Assembly (NCBI GenBank): GCA_965246855.1 | Contig: CBDFFP010000005.1 | Coordinates: forward strand, 558,001-622,000 | From: UBA1952 sp965246855 | GTDB lineage: Bacteria; Bacteroidota; Bacteroidia; Chitinophagales; Chitinophagaceae | Direction: 5' to 3' | DNA: 64,000 nucleotides | Shown here: one piece after another, positions 26,141 through 34,175 of the stretch | Numbering within the stretch: the stretch's first letter is position 1 | How the letters are laid out: every line of letters begins with the position of its first letter | The notes under the pieces: generated by a model | What the model saw: the letters and a program-made list of their open reading frames with translations, nothing else | Told to the model about the DNA's origin: nothing | The model's database searches: none | Position numbers and translations under genes: made by a program

Positions 26141-26986
26141 ATGCGCAAAACGCTCCTTTCCACCATTGCTGTCTGCTTTATGGGCAGCACGCTCTTCGCC
26201 CAACAATTAAAAGTTCCGGCACCTTCGCCAACGCAAACCATTGACCAAGCGTTTGCGCTGTCCAACATCAAGGTGGAATATTCCCGCCCGTCGGCCAAAG
26301 GCCGCGACGTTTTTGGCGATTTGGTTCCGTTTGGAAAACGCTGGCGCACCGGCGCAAATGGCTCTACTAAAATGACCTTTGGCGACGACGTGATGATTGA
26401 AGGCAAAACCCTTCCGGCAGGTACCTACGCCATCTACACCGTTCCGGGCCGTGACCGCTGGGAAATCGTTTTCAACAAAAACCTGAAACTCGGCGGCGAT
26501 GTAGCGGAGTACAAAGAGAGCGACGACGTGCTGCGCATTTCCGTGAAACCCGTGCAGCTGCCTTACAATGTAGAGACCTTCACCATCAACTTCGCCAACC
26601 TGACGGCCAACACCGCCCGCGTGGATTTGCTGTGGCAGGAAACGCGCGCGTCGTTCAACGTGAAGGCCGAGATTGACGAGAAAATCATGTCCAGCATTTC
26701 CAAAGCTTTGGAAGTGGACAGCCGTCCGTATTTCAGCGCAGCGAGCTACTACTACGACAACGGCAAAGACCTGAATCAAGCGCTGACATGGGTGGATAAA
26801 GCCATTGACCAGAACCCGAAGGCGTTTTGGGTGCAGCACCTGAAAGCCAAAATCCAGTTGAAGAAAGGAGACCGGAAGGACGCGATTGCAACGGCAGAGA
26901 AATCCATGGAACTGGCCCGCGACGCGCAGAACGACGACTACGTGAAGCTGAACCAAAAGCTGATTGCAAAGGCGCGCGGCAAATAA
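26141..26986 (+). CDS. DUF2911 domain secreted protein with TPR-like end
   Basis: The 281-residue precursor has a signal peptide (LLSTIAVCFMGSTLFAQ), then the DUF2911 beta-sandwich (about 35-180): VEYSRPSAKGRDVFGDLVP, GKRWRTGANGSTKMTFGDDV, LPAGTYAIYTVPG. It closes with a helical part of about 90 residues resembling TPR units (LNQALTWVDKAIDQNP, DAIATAEKSMELAR). It is periplasmic and widespread in Bacteroidota. The function is unknown. A strong terminator follows. Confidence 0.88.
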   Translation: MRKTLLSTIAVCFMGSTLFAQQLKVPAPSPTQTIDQAFALSNIKVEYSRPSAKGRDVFGDLVPFGKRWRTGANGSTKMTFGDDVMIEGKTLPAGTYAIYTVPGRDRWEIVFNKNLKLGGDVAEYKESDDVLRISVKPVQLPYNVETFTINFANLTANTARVDLLWQETRASFNVKAEIDEKIMSSISKALEVDSRPYFSAASYYYDNGKDLNQALTWVDKAIDQNPKAFWVQHLKAKIQLKKGDRKDAIATAEKSMELARDAQNDDYVKLNQKLIAKARGK

Positions 26987-27006
26987 GTTAGAAGAAGTCC
27001 TTTTCA

Positions 27007-27047
27007 AGAAAACACCCGTCTCATTTCAAACGAGACGGGTGTTTTTT
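27007..27047. terminator. Strong bidirectional terminator (ACACCCGTC type)
   Basis: Hairpin AAAACACCCGTCTC / GAGACGGGTGTTTT with flanking A and T runs, between the convergent DUF2911 and PIG-L genes. Its stem core repeats the one at 20367-20408. Confidence 0.92.
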
Positions 27048-27069
27048 ATTTCTCCGCACTTGTGTGTTG

Positions 27070-29532
27070 CTACCGCTTCGGCAGCGCCAGCAAATTCGCA
27101 AACAGCCGATATGCGCCGGGAATGCCTGCAGGCAGTTGCCGGAAAAACACAAGGCCAGTGTACACGAAATTTCCTTTGCCATAAGGCGCTACAAGCAAGC
27201 TGCCGTTTTGTGGTTTTTCGCCTGCGTCGGACATGGATAGAATGGGCGTGAAGGAAGAAGCCCAAGCCGAGCCGTGATAGATGCTGCGCTCCTGAATCCA
27301 GCCTTCAAAGTCTTCGGCGGTGATTTTGTTGGGAACGTTCAGCGCGGGATGTTTGGGAGCGAGGAATGTTACAGCGGCGTTCTCATCCGTGATGCGGTCG
27401 CGGGTGATGGTGAAAGAGTCAGGGCCGATTTGCGCTTTCACCGGGCCGATGCGACTGTTGGTGTTGTATTGCACCACGAGGTTGCCGCCCTTTTTCACGT
27501 AGTCCATCAGGCGCGGATAAGCGGCTTGCAGCCAGTCTTGGGTGTTGTAGGCGCGCACGCCGGTAACAATCGCGTCGTAATGGGAAAGGTCTGCAGTTTG
27601 CAGGGCTTTTTCGTCCAGCATGGTAACCGTGTAGCCCACGTTGCGCAAGGCTTCCGGCACTTCGTCGCCCGCGCCGTTGATATAGCCAATGGCCTTGCCG
27701 CCTGTTTGCAGCGGGAAAGCGGTTACATAGGCTTTGGCTTCGCTTAAATAGGTTTGGTCGGGAATGTGCCCATAGTGAATGAGCCGCGCGTGCTGGGAAA
27801 AACGCTTGTCGCCGCTTACAAAAACGGGTTTGAAGAAGTAGTTCGCAGCGTCTTTGGTAGGTGTAAGCTTTATGGCAATTGTTGTATCCTTCCCTTTGCG
27901 CAGCCGCACCTGCCGGCTGCCTGATTGCATCGCCCAGCCGGTAGGTGCATCTACTTCTAAATTCCCGGAAATACTGTCTGCATGGCAGCGGATTTTTACA
28001 AAAACGGTCTTTGGTTTGTAATTCTCAAAAACCAGCGAATTGGCGAGAATATCCAACGTTACTTCCGGCAGAATTTGCAGCGGCTGGTAGATTTCGCCTT
28101 TGATGGGGTCGGTGGTTTTAGTGACGAGAGAGATGGAGAAAGGAACCGCGTAATCACCTATTTGCATCTTCCGTTCTGTTCCTGCATAAAACGCTTCCGC
28201 TGCGCCGCGAAGTTTTTCCGAAACTGGCCCGAACAACGCGCCTTCTTTCTTTGCCTGAAGCCAATAAGTATTACCCACTTTCCCTTCCGGCATAGTCGCA
28301 AACGCCGTGTCTCCAAACGGCTTGTTTCTTTCCAAGATTGTCTTCTCCGTGCGCACGTCCGAACCGGCGCGGTTTACCAGTTGCGTCATGACTTTTAGGC
28401 GGCTCCCCTGCGCGGCTCCTGCGTCCGAAACAACGGCTTCTCCCCAAATACCCGCCAACTGAAAACGCAGCCTTTCTATCCGCTGCAAGGTGCGCTCCAC
28501 TGTAGGAACTTCTCCTGCCAAAAGAAATTCTTTTGGCGCGTTCTGCCTGTTTTTCAGCATGGAAGCCAACTGGTTGAGCGCGGCAATATTTCGTTGAGGC
28601 CGCATTACATCCCAATCCGCAACTAAGTCTTCTACTTGGTCAATCAGGTTGTCGGCGCGGCGGTACCGTCCCCACGTCAAATCAATTCCCTCAAACAAAT
28701 CCTTCTTCACCGCGTCGCCTTTAATCTGCTTGAAGTACTCAATGCTGCTGCCGCGTTGCAGGGCCGTGCCAAAGCCTTGGCTTTTATGCATCGTGCGGGC
28801 TTCGGCGGCAATCTCGCCATAGCTTTTACCCAACAGCGCGTTGTAGCCGCCTACGTCCACTTTAAGCTGCGTGCTGTCGGTGGTGTTCGTCCCGCCAAAG
28901 TTGAAGGTGTTCCAAAACAGTCGCTTTGTTTTCCACGGCTGCACGTATGCCAACTGCTCCGGGAAACGCTTCGGGTCGGCGGCGGCATCAAAAGCTTCGC
29001 CCGCCAAAATCGCCGAGGCCGTGTGGTGGCCGTGGCCACCTTCGCCGGTGGTGGGGAAGCGGGTAATGATAACGTCGGGCTGAAATTTCCGAATCACCCA
29101 CACCACGTCCGAAAGCACCGAATCGTGGTTCCAGAAGCGGAAGGTTTCTTCCGGCGTTTTGGAATAGCCAAAGTCGTAGGCGCGGGTAAAAAACTGCTCG
29201 GCCCCGTCAATGCGCCGCGCCGCCAAAAGCTCCTGCGTGCGGAGGATGCCGAGCGCCTCGCCCTGCTCCGGGCCAATGAGGTTTTGGCCGCCGTCGCCGC
29301 GCGTCAGGGAGAGGTAGCCAGTGCGCACTTTCTTTTCATTCGCCAGCCACGCCAGCACGCGCGTGTTTTCGTCGTCGGGGTGCGCGGCGAGGTACAGCAC
29401 CGAGCCGGTAACGCCCAGCTTCTGCACCTCGTGCAGGATTTCGGCGGAGCTTAATTGGCGGTAAGGCTTCCAGTCTTGGGCGGTAGTGGAAAGAGCAAGA
29501 AGGGAGAGCAGAAAGGAGAAGAGCTTTTTCAT
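27070..29532 (-). CDS. PIG-L/LmbE family deacetylase with long C-terminal region
   Basis: The 820-residue precursor starts at ATG 29532 with a signal peptide (LFSFLLSLLALSTTAQ). The N-terminal third (about 30-290) is a PIG-L zinc hydrolase: AAHPDDENTRVLAWLAN (zinc-binding His-Pro-Asp-Asp), TRGDGGQN, and GEGGHGHHTASAIL with the second zinc His. The rest, with beta domains and a segment like a glutamine-amidotransferase fold (IVTGVRAYNTQDWL, GNLVVQYNTNS, GWIQERSIYHG), is typical of the large Bacteroidota version. PIG-L enzymes remove N-acetyl groups from GlcNAc-containing substrates. Secretion suggests it acts on external glycans or glycoconjugates. Confidence 0.88.
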   Translation of the reverse strand: MKKLFSFLLSLLALSTTAQDWKPYRQLSSAEILHEVQKLGVTGSVLYLAAHPDDENTRVLAWLANEKKVRTGYLSLTRGDGGQNLIGPEQGEALGILRTQELLAARRIDGAEQFFTRAYDFGYSKTPEETFRFWNHDSVLSDVVWVIRKFQPDVIITRFPTTGEGGHGHHTASAILAGEAFDAAADPKRFPEQLAYVQPWKTKRLFWNTFNFGGTNTTDSTQLKVDVGGYNALLGKSYGEIAAEARTMHKSQGFGTALQRGSSIEYFKQIKGDAVKKDLFEGIDLTWGRYRRADNLIDQVEDLVADWDVMRPQRNIAALNQLASMLKNRQNAPKEFLLAGEVPTVERTLQRIERLRFQLAGIWGEAVVSDAGAAQGSRLKVMTQLVNRAGSDVRTEKTILERNKPFGDTAFATMPEGKVGNTYWLQAKKEGALFGPVSEKLRGAAEAFYAGTERKMQIGDYAVPFSISLVTKTTDPIKGEIYQPLQILPEVTLDILANSLVFENYKPKTVFVKIRCHADSISGNLEVDAPTGWAMQSGSRQVRLRKGKDTTIAIKLTPTKDAANYFFKPVFVSGDKRFSQHARLIHYGHIPDQTYLSEAKAYVTAFPLQTGGKAIGYINGAGDEVPEALRNVGYTVTMLDEKALQTADLSHYDAIVTGVRAYNTQDWLQAAYPRLMDYVKKGGNLVVQYNTNSRIGPVKAQIGPDSFTITRDRITDENAAVTFLAPKHPALNVPNKITAEDFEGWIQERSIYHGSAWASSFTPILSMSDAGEKPQNGSLLVAPYGKGNFVYTGLVFFRQLPAGIPGAYRLFANLLALPKR

Positions 29533-29639
29533 GGAGGGGAAGGCAAAAGTAGCGGTCAGCAGCGCGGTCACTGTGGTCATAATGCGGGTCATTGCAAGCG
29601 GTAGCGAAGCAACCTGCACACTGTGCCTACAAAATGGGT

Positions 29640-29720
29640 GTCATTCCGACGAAGGAGGAATCTCACAGCAGATGAGGTACAGCACGAGTGAGATTCCTCG
29701 CTCCGCGCTCGGAATGACCC
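29640..29720. repeat. REP-like palindrome (CGACGAAGGAGGAATCTCA type)
   Basis: The left arm 29640-29666 (GTCATTCCGACGAAGG, then AGGAATCTCAC) faces the right arm 29688-29718 (GTGAGATTCCTC, then GGAATGAC). It lies upstream of the PIG-L gene. It belongs to the same family as the larger copy at 32370-32466. Confidence 0.75.
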
Positions 29721-29734
29721 GGATTACGCACATC

Positions 29735-30013
29735 TCACAACGCCGTCCAGAACGCCAGCGTCCCTAACACAATTCCCGGCACATTGGCCAGCACAATGGG
29801 CCAGTCTTTTTTGCGGCGGAACGCGCCGTAGCTGCCCCACAACACGCTGTTGAAGGTCGCTATAAGGGGTTGCAGCCAATCTCCTTTTTGACCGGCAAGG
29901 TTGGATTGAATTTGCGGGATGTAGGCCACGTACATCGCGATGGTCATCACCGTTGCCGCCCAGCCGATAAGGGGAAGAATTTTGCGCTCCGCAGGAATGT
30001 TCAGGTTCTCCAT
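29735..30013 (-). CDS. SemiSWEET-type PQ-loop small transporter
   Basis: The 92-residue, three-helix protein fits the bacterial SemiSWEET family, which dimerises to carry sugars across the inner membrane. Helix 1 contains the PQ-loop motif (MTIAMYVAYIPQIQSNLAG). The conserved Trp/Asn segment FNSVLWGSYGAF and the final helix VLANVPGIVLGTLAF follow. Its ligand is not predictable. The gene starts 48 bp from repeat array C (30061-30306), which lies on its 5' side. Confidence 0.82.
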   Translation of the reverse strand: MENLNIPAERKILPLIGWAATVMTIAMYVAYIPQIQSNLAGQKGDWLQPLIATFNSVLWGSYGAFRRKKDWPIVLANVPGIVLGTLAFWTAL

Positions 30014-30060
30014 AGAAAGTAAAAGGGTTTTAAAACTTTTTAAAGCGTAAGCAACACATT

Positions 30061-30306
30061 CACAGTGGCTTCAAAATTATTCGGAGCATATACAACAACG
30101 CCACAGCGGCTTCGCAATTATTCCTATCGTATACCACAGACGCACAGCGGCTTCGCAATTATTCCTATCGTATACCACGGACGCACAGTGGCTTCGCAAT
30201 TATTTCTATCGTATACCACAGCGCCACAGTGGCTTCGCAATTATTTCTATCGTATACCACAGCGCCACAGTGGCTTCGCAATTATTCGTAGCCCATATGA
30301 CCAGTA
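30061..30306. repeat. 41-bp tandem repeat array C (6 units)
   Basis: Units start at 30061, 30102, 30143, 30184, 30225 and 30266, an exact 41-bp period. The first and last units are partly degenerate. Unit: CACAGTGGCTTCGCAATTAT, then TTCTATCGTATACCACAGCG. The junctions contain the palindrome GCCAC-A-GTGGC (for example 30223-30233), and GTATAC lies mid-unit. 41 is not a multiple of three, so selection on a coding frame does not explain the regular length. It lies between the SemiSWEET and PaaG-like genes. Confidence 0.9.
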
Positions 30307-30344
30307 AGAGGGAGGTACAAAATCGCTTTTGTCCCCCCACCAAA

Positions 30345-30377
30345 ACCTATAAGGTTTCAAAAACCTTATAGGTTTGA
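30345..30377. terminator. AT-rich hairpin at the 3' end of the PaaG-like gene
   Basis: Perfect stem AAACCTATAAGGTTT / AAACCTTATAGGTTT with a three-base loop. The stop codon of the minus-strand gene (30366-30368) lies inside the right arm. There is no strong T run on either side, so terminator activity is plausible but not certain. Confidence 0.6.
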
Positions 30378-31154
30378 ATTTCCCCTAAAAACCGGTGCGC
30401 GCTTCTCCAAAAAAGCCCGCACCCCCTCGCCAAAATCCGCTGTATTTCCCGCCGCTACCTGCGCGTGTTTCTCGCTTTCCAACTGCTGTTCCAGCGTGTT
30501 TCCAAACGATTCCGCAATCAGCTTTTTCGTCAGCGCCACCGATTCCATTGCGCCTTGTGCCAACCTTTGCGCCAGTGCCTTCCAGCCCGCTTCAAAATCG
30601 GCGTTGGAGAAAACCTTGTACACCATGCCCATCTGCTGCGCTTCCGTTGCCGTCACTTTATCGCCCGTCAGCATCAGGGCCAGCGCGCGTTGCGTGCCCA
30701 CCATGCGCGGCAGGAAATACGTTCCGCCGCAGTCGGGAATGAGGCCGATTTTGGAGAAAGCTTGCAGGAAAGACGCGCCTTCCGAAGCCACCACCACATC
30801 GCCCGCCAACGCTAGATTTGCACCCGCACCCGCCGCTACGCCGTTCACCGCTGTCAGCACGGGCTTGGGCATATTGCGCATTTCCTTTACAATCAAATTG
30901 TATTGTTCATCAAGGATTTTGGCGAAGTCCACCTGCGTTGGGTCTTCGGCTTCGCCGAGGTCTTGACCCGCACAAAAACCTTTTCCGCCGCCTGTCAGCA
31001 CGACGCACCGCACGGTGTCGTCTGCGGCGCACTGGCGCAGGAGTTCCAACAGGCGCAGGGCCATTTCGCGGGTAAAGCTGTTGTATTTTTCGGGCCGATT
31101 GAGGCTCAGGATAGCGATGCTTCCTTCCTGCTGATAAAGTACGGTTTGCGACAT
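30366..31154 (-). CDS. Enoyl-CoA hydratase/isomerase family, PaaG-like
   Basis: The 262-residue crotonase-fold enzyme has the CoA-binding/oxyanion motif GGGKGFCAGQDLGEA and the second oxyanion region NGVAAGAGANLALAGD. The catalytic-acid region IPDCGGTYFLPRMVG has Asp where PaaG isomerases carry their catalytic Asp and where hydratases have Glu. PaaG isomerises ring-epoxyphenylacetyl-CoA to an oxepin in phenylacetate breakdown; related enzymes shift double bonds. No other paa genes are nearby, so the substrate is uncertain. Start at ATG 31154. Confidence 0.85.
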   Translation of the reverse strand: MSQTVLYQQEGSIAILSLNRPEKYNSFTREMALRLLELLRQCAADDTVRCVVLTGGGKGFCAGQDLGEAEDPTQVDFAKILDEQYNLIVKEMRNMPKPVLTAVNGVAAGAGANLALAGDVVVASEGASFLQAFSKIGLIPDCGGTYFLPRMVGTQRALALMLTGDKVTATEAQQMGMVYKVFSNADFEAGWKALAQRLAQGAMESVALTKKLIAESFGNTLEQQLESEKHAQVAAGNTADFGEGVRAFLEKRAPVFRGNSNL

Positions 31155-31295
31155 GGGCCAAAAATAGGATTTTGCGTTCGTGTTGGCCAAAAGCTGCCTT
31201 TTTTTGCCACACCTTTGCACACCTTTTTCCGCGTGGAAATTTCCTGCGCGGAAGCTATCTACATCCCCCCCGACCCTTTCCGTTTCTTCCCCCTC

Positions 31296-32321
31296 ATGGG
31301 CCTTTTTAACTTCCTCACGCAGGAAATCGCTATTGACCTCGGCACCGCCAACACGCTTATCATCCACAACGACCAAGTGGTTGTGGATGAGCCTTCCATC
31401 GTCGCCAAAGACCGCACTACTAACCGCATTGTGGCGGTAGGAAAAAAGGCGATGATGATGCACGAAAAAACCCACGAAAACCTCAAGACCATCCGCCCGC
31501 TGAAGGACGGTGTGATTGCCGATTTTGATGCCGCCGAAGGCATGTTGCGGGAGATGATTAAGATGGTGTACCCCAAGAAGCCGATGTTCCCGCCAAGCTG
31601 GCGCATGGTGATTTGCATTCCGTCTTCTATCACCGAAGTGGAGAAGCGCGCCGTGCGTGATTCTGCCGAGCAAGCGGGCGCGAAAGAGGTGTACATGATT
31701 CACGAGCCGATGGCGGCTGCGCTAGGTATTGGCATTGATGTGGAAGAGCCAACGGGCAACATGATTATTGACATTGGCGGCGGCACAACGGGCATTTCCG
31801 TGATTGCATTGGCCGGCATCGTGTGCGACCAGAGCATCCGCATTGCGGGTGACGAGTTTACCAACGACATTATGGAAGCGATGCGCCGCTACCACTCGCT
31901 TTTGATTGGCGAGCGCACGGCAGAGCAGATTAAAATCCACGTCGGCTCGGCGCTGAAAGACTTGGGCGACGAAGCGCCGGAAGACATTGCGGTGAATGGC
32001 CGCGACCTCGTCACCGGCATCCCGAAGCAAATCCAGGTAAGCTATCAGGAAGTGGCGGAAGCGTTGGACAAAAGCATTTTTAAGATTGAAGAAGCCATCC
32101 TGAAAGCGTTGGAAAGCACCCCCCCGGAAATCGCTGCCGACATCTACCGTCGCGGCCTTTACCTGACGGGCGGCGGCGCGCTTTTGCGCGGACTGGCGAA
32201 GCGCATTTCCAACAAAATCAAGCTGCCCGTGCAGGTTGCCGACGACCCGTTGCGCGCCGTAGTGCGCGGTACGGGCATGGCCTTGAAAAACATCGCGCGG
32301 ATGCCGTTTTTGATGAAGTGA
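31296..32321 (+). CDS. mreB: Rod shape-determining protein MreB
   Basis: The 341-residue actin homologue polymerises under the inner membrane and directs elongation of the cell wall. Actin-fold nucleotide motifs are visible: AIDLGTANTLI (phosphate 1), IIDIGGGTTGISVIAL (phosphate 2) and GLYLTGGGALLRGLAKRI (adenosine). The start ATG 31296 gives the canonical MGLFNFLTQEIAIDLG. mreC and mreD follow on the same strand after a REP-like palindrome. The family call is firm. Confidence 0.97.
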   Translation: MGLFNFLTQEIAIDLGTANTLIIHNDQVVVDEPSIVAKDRTTNRIVAVGKKAMMMHEKTHENLKTIRPLKDGVIADFDAAEGMLREMIKMVYPKKPMFPPSWRMVICIPSSITEVEKRAVRDSAEQAGAKEVYMIHEPMAAALGIGIDVEEPTGNMIIDIGGGTTGISVIALAGIVCDQSIRIAGDEFTNDIMEAMRRYHSLLIGERTAEQIKIHVGSALKDLGDEAPEDIAVNGRDLVTGIPKQIQVSYQEVAEALDKSIFKIEEAILKALESTPPEIAADIYRRGLYLTGGGALLRGLAKRISNKIKLPVQVADDPLRAVVRGTGMALKNIARMPFLMK

Positions 32322-32369
32322 TTTATTAGGGGTGAGGGGTCAGGAGCGAGGGGTGGATAAACAGAAAAT

Positions 32370-32466
32370 GCGGGTCATCCCGACGAAGGAGGGATCTCAC
32401 GTTTGCTGTTTCTTACCTGCTGTTCATTACCTACTGTGAGATTCCTCCTTCGTCGGAATGACCCGC
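32370..32466. repeat. REP-like long palindrome between mreB and mreC
   Basis: Arms 32370-32400 (GCGGGTCATCCCGACGAAGG, then AGGGATCTCAC) and 32436-32466 (GTGAGATTCCTCCTTCGTCG, then GAATGACCCGC) pair almost perfectly over 31 bp with a 35-base loop. Outside them GAGGGGTCAGGAGCGAGG (about 32335-32352) faces CCTCGCCCCTCACCCCTGAC, extending the fold. Best-preserved copy of the window's main dispersed family. Confidence 0.9.
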
Positions 32467-32510
32467 GCTATTTAAGTCCTTCTTCACTCCTCGCCCCTCA
32501 CCCCTGACTC

Positions 32511-33422
32511 GTGAAGGTTTTCATTCAGTTCATCCGGCGCTTTTCCCACCTGCTTCTGTTTCTGGGGCTGGAAGGCTTTTGCCTGTACCTGATTTCGCGG
32601 ACGGACACCATGCAGGGCGGAGCGATTTTCTCTTCCGCCAACGCCATTGCCGGGAGCCTTTACCAACGTCAGAGCGACGTGGTGATGTACTTCAATCTTC
32701 CCGCCGAAAACGACAGTCTTTTGCATGAGAATGCGCGCCTTCGTGCCCGCCTTTCGCAACTGCTTTATGAAGCCGATACCCTGCGCGACAGCAGCGGAAC
32801 GGTTTCTTATAAAGAGCCTACGGTTCCCGGCTCGACAGACAGCACCAAAGGGCGCGTCATCAAGTACGCCGACTACGAATACCGCACGGCGCGGGTGGTG
32901 AACAACTCTATCTCGGAGAAGAACAATTTCATCACGCTGGCGCGCGGCTCTGATGAAGGCGTGCAGGCCGGACAAGCCATTATTTCCGGGGCGGGCGTGG
33001 TGGGAAAAGTGGTTTATACCCGCGCGAATTATTCCGCCGCAATCTCGGTGCTTTCTGACCGGCAGCCGGTGAGCGGGGTGCTGAAAGACGGCACGTTGGG
33101 AACGGTTCGCTGGCGCTACGGCTCGCCCGACGAGCTGCAAATGGAAAACATTCCCGGCGACCTGAAAGTGTATCGTGGCGACTCGGTATTGACGACGGCC
33201 TACTCTTTTGCCCCGCCCGATGTGTTGATTGGAAGAGTGGAAAAGCTGCGGCGCAACAAGCGCAACAACACGCAAACGCTTATCCTGCGGCCCGGCGTGA
33301 ACTTCCGCAAGCTGCGCTACGTGTATGTGGTGGAAAACAAGCTGGCCGCCGAGCGCAAAGAAGTGGAAGACACCGCCCGTGAACGATACCTGACGCCTAC
33401 AACCCCAGGCCGCCGACCATGA
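32511..33422 (+). CDS. mreC: Rod shape-determining protein MreC
   Basis: The 303-residue bitopic protein has one N-terminal membrane helix (about 8-28, FSHLLLFLGLEGFCLYLI), a coiled coil (about 60-95, NDSLLHENARLRARLSQLLY) and the MreC beta-barrel core: ARVVNNSISEKNNFITLARG, GVVGKVVYTRANYSAAISVL, GNGxV-like LKDGTLGTVRW, and VLTTAYSFAPPDVLIGRV. It links MreB filaments to the periplasmic wall-synthesis enzymes. The start is GTG. It overlaps mreD by four bases (ATGA). Confidence 0.95.
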   Translation: MKVFIQFIRRFSHLLLFLGLEGFCLYLISRTDTMQGGAIFSSANAIAGSLYQRQSDVVMYFNLPAENDSLLHENARLRARLSQLLYEADTLRDSSGTVSYKEPTVPGSTDSTKGRVIKYADYEYRTARVVNNSISEKNNFITLARGSDEGVQAGQAIISGAGVVGKVVYTRANYSAAISVLSDRQPVSGVLKDGTLGTVRWRYGSPDELQMENIPGDLKVYRGDSVLTTAYSFAPPDVLIGRVEKLRRNKRNNTQTLILRPGVNFRKLRYVYVVENKLAAERKEVEDTARERYLTPTTPGRRP

Positions 33423-33979
33423 ACAACCACCCCATGAAGTATCTGTTCCGCTTCTGCCTTTTGGTGGCGGTGCAGGCTTTGCTACTCAATAAAATCAACC
33501 TGCGCTGGTGGTCGGCTCCTGGCTCGCTGCCGCTCTTTGTGCCGTATCTCTACCCGGTTTTTCTGCTGGCGCTGCCGTTTTCCATGCGCGTGCCGCAACT
33601 TCTGATTGCGGGCTTTTTGCTGGGACTGGCGATAGATGTTTTTTCCAACACGCTGGGGATGCACGCGAGCGCCTGCGTATTGCTGGCCTATCTGCGCACC
33701 AACGTGCTGGCGGCCCTGCAACCCAAACATCTTTCGGAGTATGGCCGGCTGGAGCCGTCGGTGAAAACAATGGGATGGCTGCCGTTTTTTACCTGTGCGG
33801 CGGTGCTGTTTGCGTCGCATCATCTGGTTTATTTCCTTATTCAGTTCTGGAGCGTGGTGTCTATCGGAATGCTGTTGCTGAAAATCCTGTGTTCGCTCGT
33901 TACGTCACTGCTGATGCTCTCGGCCTATGTGCTGCTCACGACGCGGCAGTCGCCGGTGGGCGCGGGGGCAGGGACTTGA
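33419..33979 (+). CDS. mreD: Rod shape-determining protein MreD
   Basis: The 186-residue inner-membrane protein has about five helices: FCLLVAVQALLLNKI, LYPVFLLALPFSM, LLIAGFLLGLAIDVF, WLPFFTCAAVLFASHH and LLKILCSLVTSLLMLSAYVL. The overlap with mreC and the conserved NKI and GLAIDVFSNTLGMHAS segments support MreD. RodA and PBP2 genes, which often follow, are not present here. An unrelated micropeptide/methyltransferase pair comes next. Confidence 0.92.
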   Translation: MNNHPMKYLFRFCLLVAVQALLLNKINLRWWSAPGSLPLFVPYLYPVFLLALPFSMRVPQLLIAGFLLGLAIDVFSNTLGMHASACVLLAYLRTNVLAALQPKHLSEYGRLEPSVKTMGWLPFFTCAAVLFASHHLVYFLIQFWSVVSIGMLLLKILCSLVTSLLMLSAYVLLTTRQSPVGAGAGT

Positions 33980-34013
33980 TAGGTCAAAACGCGCGGCTGT
34001 ATTTTTGAGTCCT

Positions 34014-34175
34014 GTGGCGACGCATCTTCTTTACATAGACCCCGGCAGCAGCGGAATGCTGGTGCAGATTATCATTGGCGCAGTGCTGGCAGTGGGCGTG
34101 TTTTTCCGCTCTATCCGCGACAGTATCCGGGCGCTTTTTGGTCGGAAGAAGGACACGCCTTCTGAGCCGCTATGA
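34014..34175 (+). CDS. Small single-helix membrane protein (YIDPGSSG type)
   Basis: The 53-residue protein starts at GTG 34014 with MATHLLYIDPGSSGMLVQ, continues with a membrane helix (IIIGAVLAVGVFF) and ends in a basic stretch (RSIRDSIRALFGRKKDT). Micropeptides with a YIDPG start, one helix and a Lys/Arg tail are frequent near polysaccharide and methyltransferase genes. Here the ATGA overlap with the next gene shows coupling to the methyltransferase. The function is unknown; it may tether the partner to the membrane. I place the start at GTG because the upstream frame overlaps mreD. Confidence 0.65.
   Translation: MATHLLYIDPGSSGMLVQIIIGAVLAVGVFFRSIRDSIRALFGRKKDTPSEPL

Noticed and set aside
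30065..30307. Open frame of 80 codons in array C
   Set aside because: The frame shifts through different readings of a 41-bp repeat, and no protein-like conservation between units is visible.
30366..31703. A 445-residue fusion including PaaG and an N-terminal domain
   Set aside because: The upstream part is the antisense frame of mreB; the enzyme starts at ATG 31154.
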